This document shows positions 63,896 to 64,000 of a stretch of 64,000 nucleotides of DNA, one piece after another (position 1 is the stretch's first letter; each line of letters opens with the position of its first letter). The notes under the pieces were generated by a model, which saw nothing but the letters and a program-made list of their open reading frames with translations, was not told the origin of the DNA and made no database searches. The position numbers were made by a program, and so were the translations under genes. Source of the DNA: Roseateles toxinivorans (GTDB taxonomy: Bacteria > Pseudomonadota > Gammaproteobacteria > Burkholderiales > Burkholderiaceae_C); the NCBI RefSeq assembly GCF_004362525.1, contig NZ_SNXS01000008.1, positions 62,001 to 126,000 on the forward strand, given 5' to 3'.

Positions 63896-64000
63896 GCCAG
63901 CATCTCCTTGAGTTGCTCCATCGCACCCTTGGTCACCAGCACCTTCTTGTAGAAGACCAGCGACAGGGGGTCGGCGTAGCGAGGCTCGATCACCAGCACG
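63892..64000 (-). CDS. rplD: 50S ribosomal protein L4, C-terminal end (5' part outside window)
   Basis: Only the last 35 residues are visible, ending [14 protein letters not shown] with stop at 63892-63894; the stretch [12 protein letters not shown] fits the L4 C-terminus and its place upstream of rplW. The rest continues beyond base 64000. Confidence 0.93.
   Translation of the reverse strand, partial: VLVIEPRYADPLSLVFYKKVLVTKGAMEQLKEMLA

Overview
This is a 64 kb window of GC-rich chromosome. Gene content and protein sequence point to a betaproteobacterium of the order Burkholderiales, probably of the Rubrivivax/Leptothrix/Roseateles (Sphaerotilaceae) type. The evidence is a C-minus S14, a 131-residue S8 starting MSMSD, a PEP-CTERM remnant, a respiratory nitrate reductase locus with narXL and two narK genes, and many c-di-GMP enzymes. 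The window is a facultative, nitrate-respiring heterotroph's locus followed by the ribosomal protein superoperon. Genus assignment is inference; no rRNA gene is present.

Layout. 1-1877 (minus): secD (cut by the window edge) and yajC. 2239-6521 (plus): a hydroxyproline catabolic operon (GntR regulator, 4-hydroxyproline epimerase, three-part D-hydroxyproline dehydrogenase). 6528-7262: diguanylate cyclase. 7365-11531 (minus): branched-chain amino acid type ABC transporter with a fused LivM-LivG protein and a DUF3052-like tail gene. 11830-13297: a PEP-CTERM protein gene broken by two in-frame stops. 13307-14426: enoyl-CoA hydratase-like gene overlapping a convergent ArsR regulator. 14466-19962: an accessory FtsH protease, a Crp/Fnr regulator and the nitrate two-component system narXL. 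19963-23348: orphan ParA, thiolase, a structured intergenic element, aldo/keto reductase.

23396-37107 is the nitrate respiration block: a promoter with an FNR-type box and a NarL-like 7-2-7 palindrome, narK1, narK2, narG, narH, narJ, narI, then parvulin, beta-carbonic anhydrase, a small exported or anchored protein, a nitronate monooxygenase-like enzyme, a small unknown protein and a hemerythrin. 37213-43977 holds an OmpR regulator, a hybrid histidine kinase, a PAS-GGDEF-EAL protein, a second Fnr-type regulator and a stand-alone, catalytically dead-looking ornithine carbamoyltransferase N-domain. TTGAY-N4-RTCAA-like boxes stand before most of these transcription units, so the block looks like one Fnr/Dnr regulon whose two candidate regulators both lack the iron-sulfur cysteines of classical FNR.

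43961-46069 is a decayed FecR plus CHASE2-PAS-GGDEF-EAL locus that seems to have lost several catalytic segments by in-frame deletion plus one frameshift. 46200-46431: two tandem initiator tRNA genes, each with its own hairpin terminator. 46470-50053: DsbD and a NodIJ-type ABC exporter. 50104-64000 (minus): the S10-spc-alpha ribosomal superoperon from rplD (cut) to rplQ. It includes secY, infA, rpmJ and rpoA, and is interrupted between rpsQ and rplN by a terminator, a peroxiredoxin gene and a strong new promoter.
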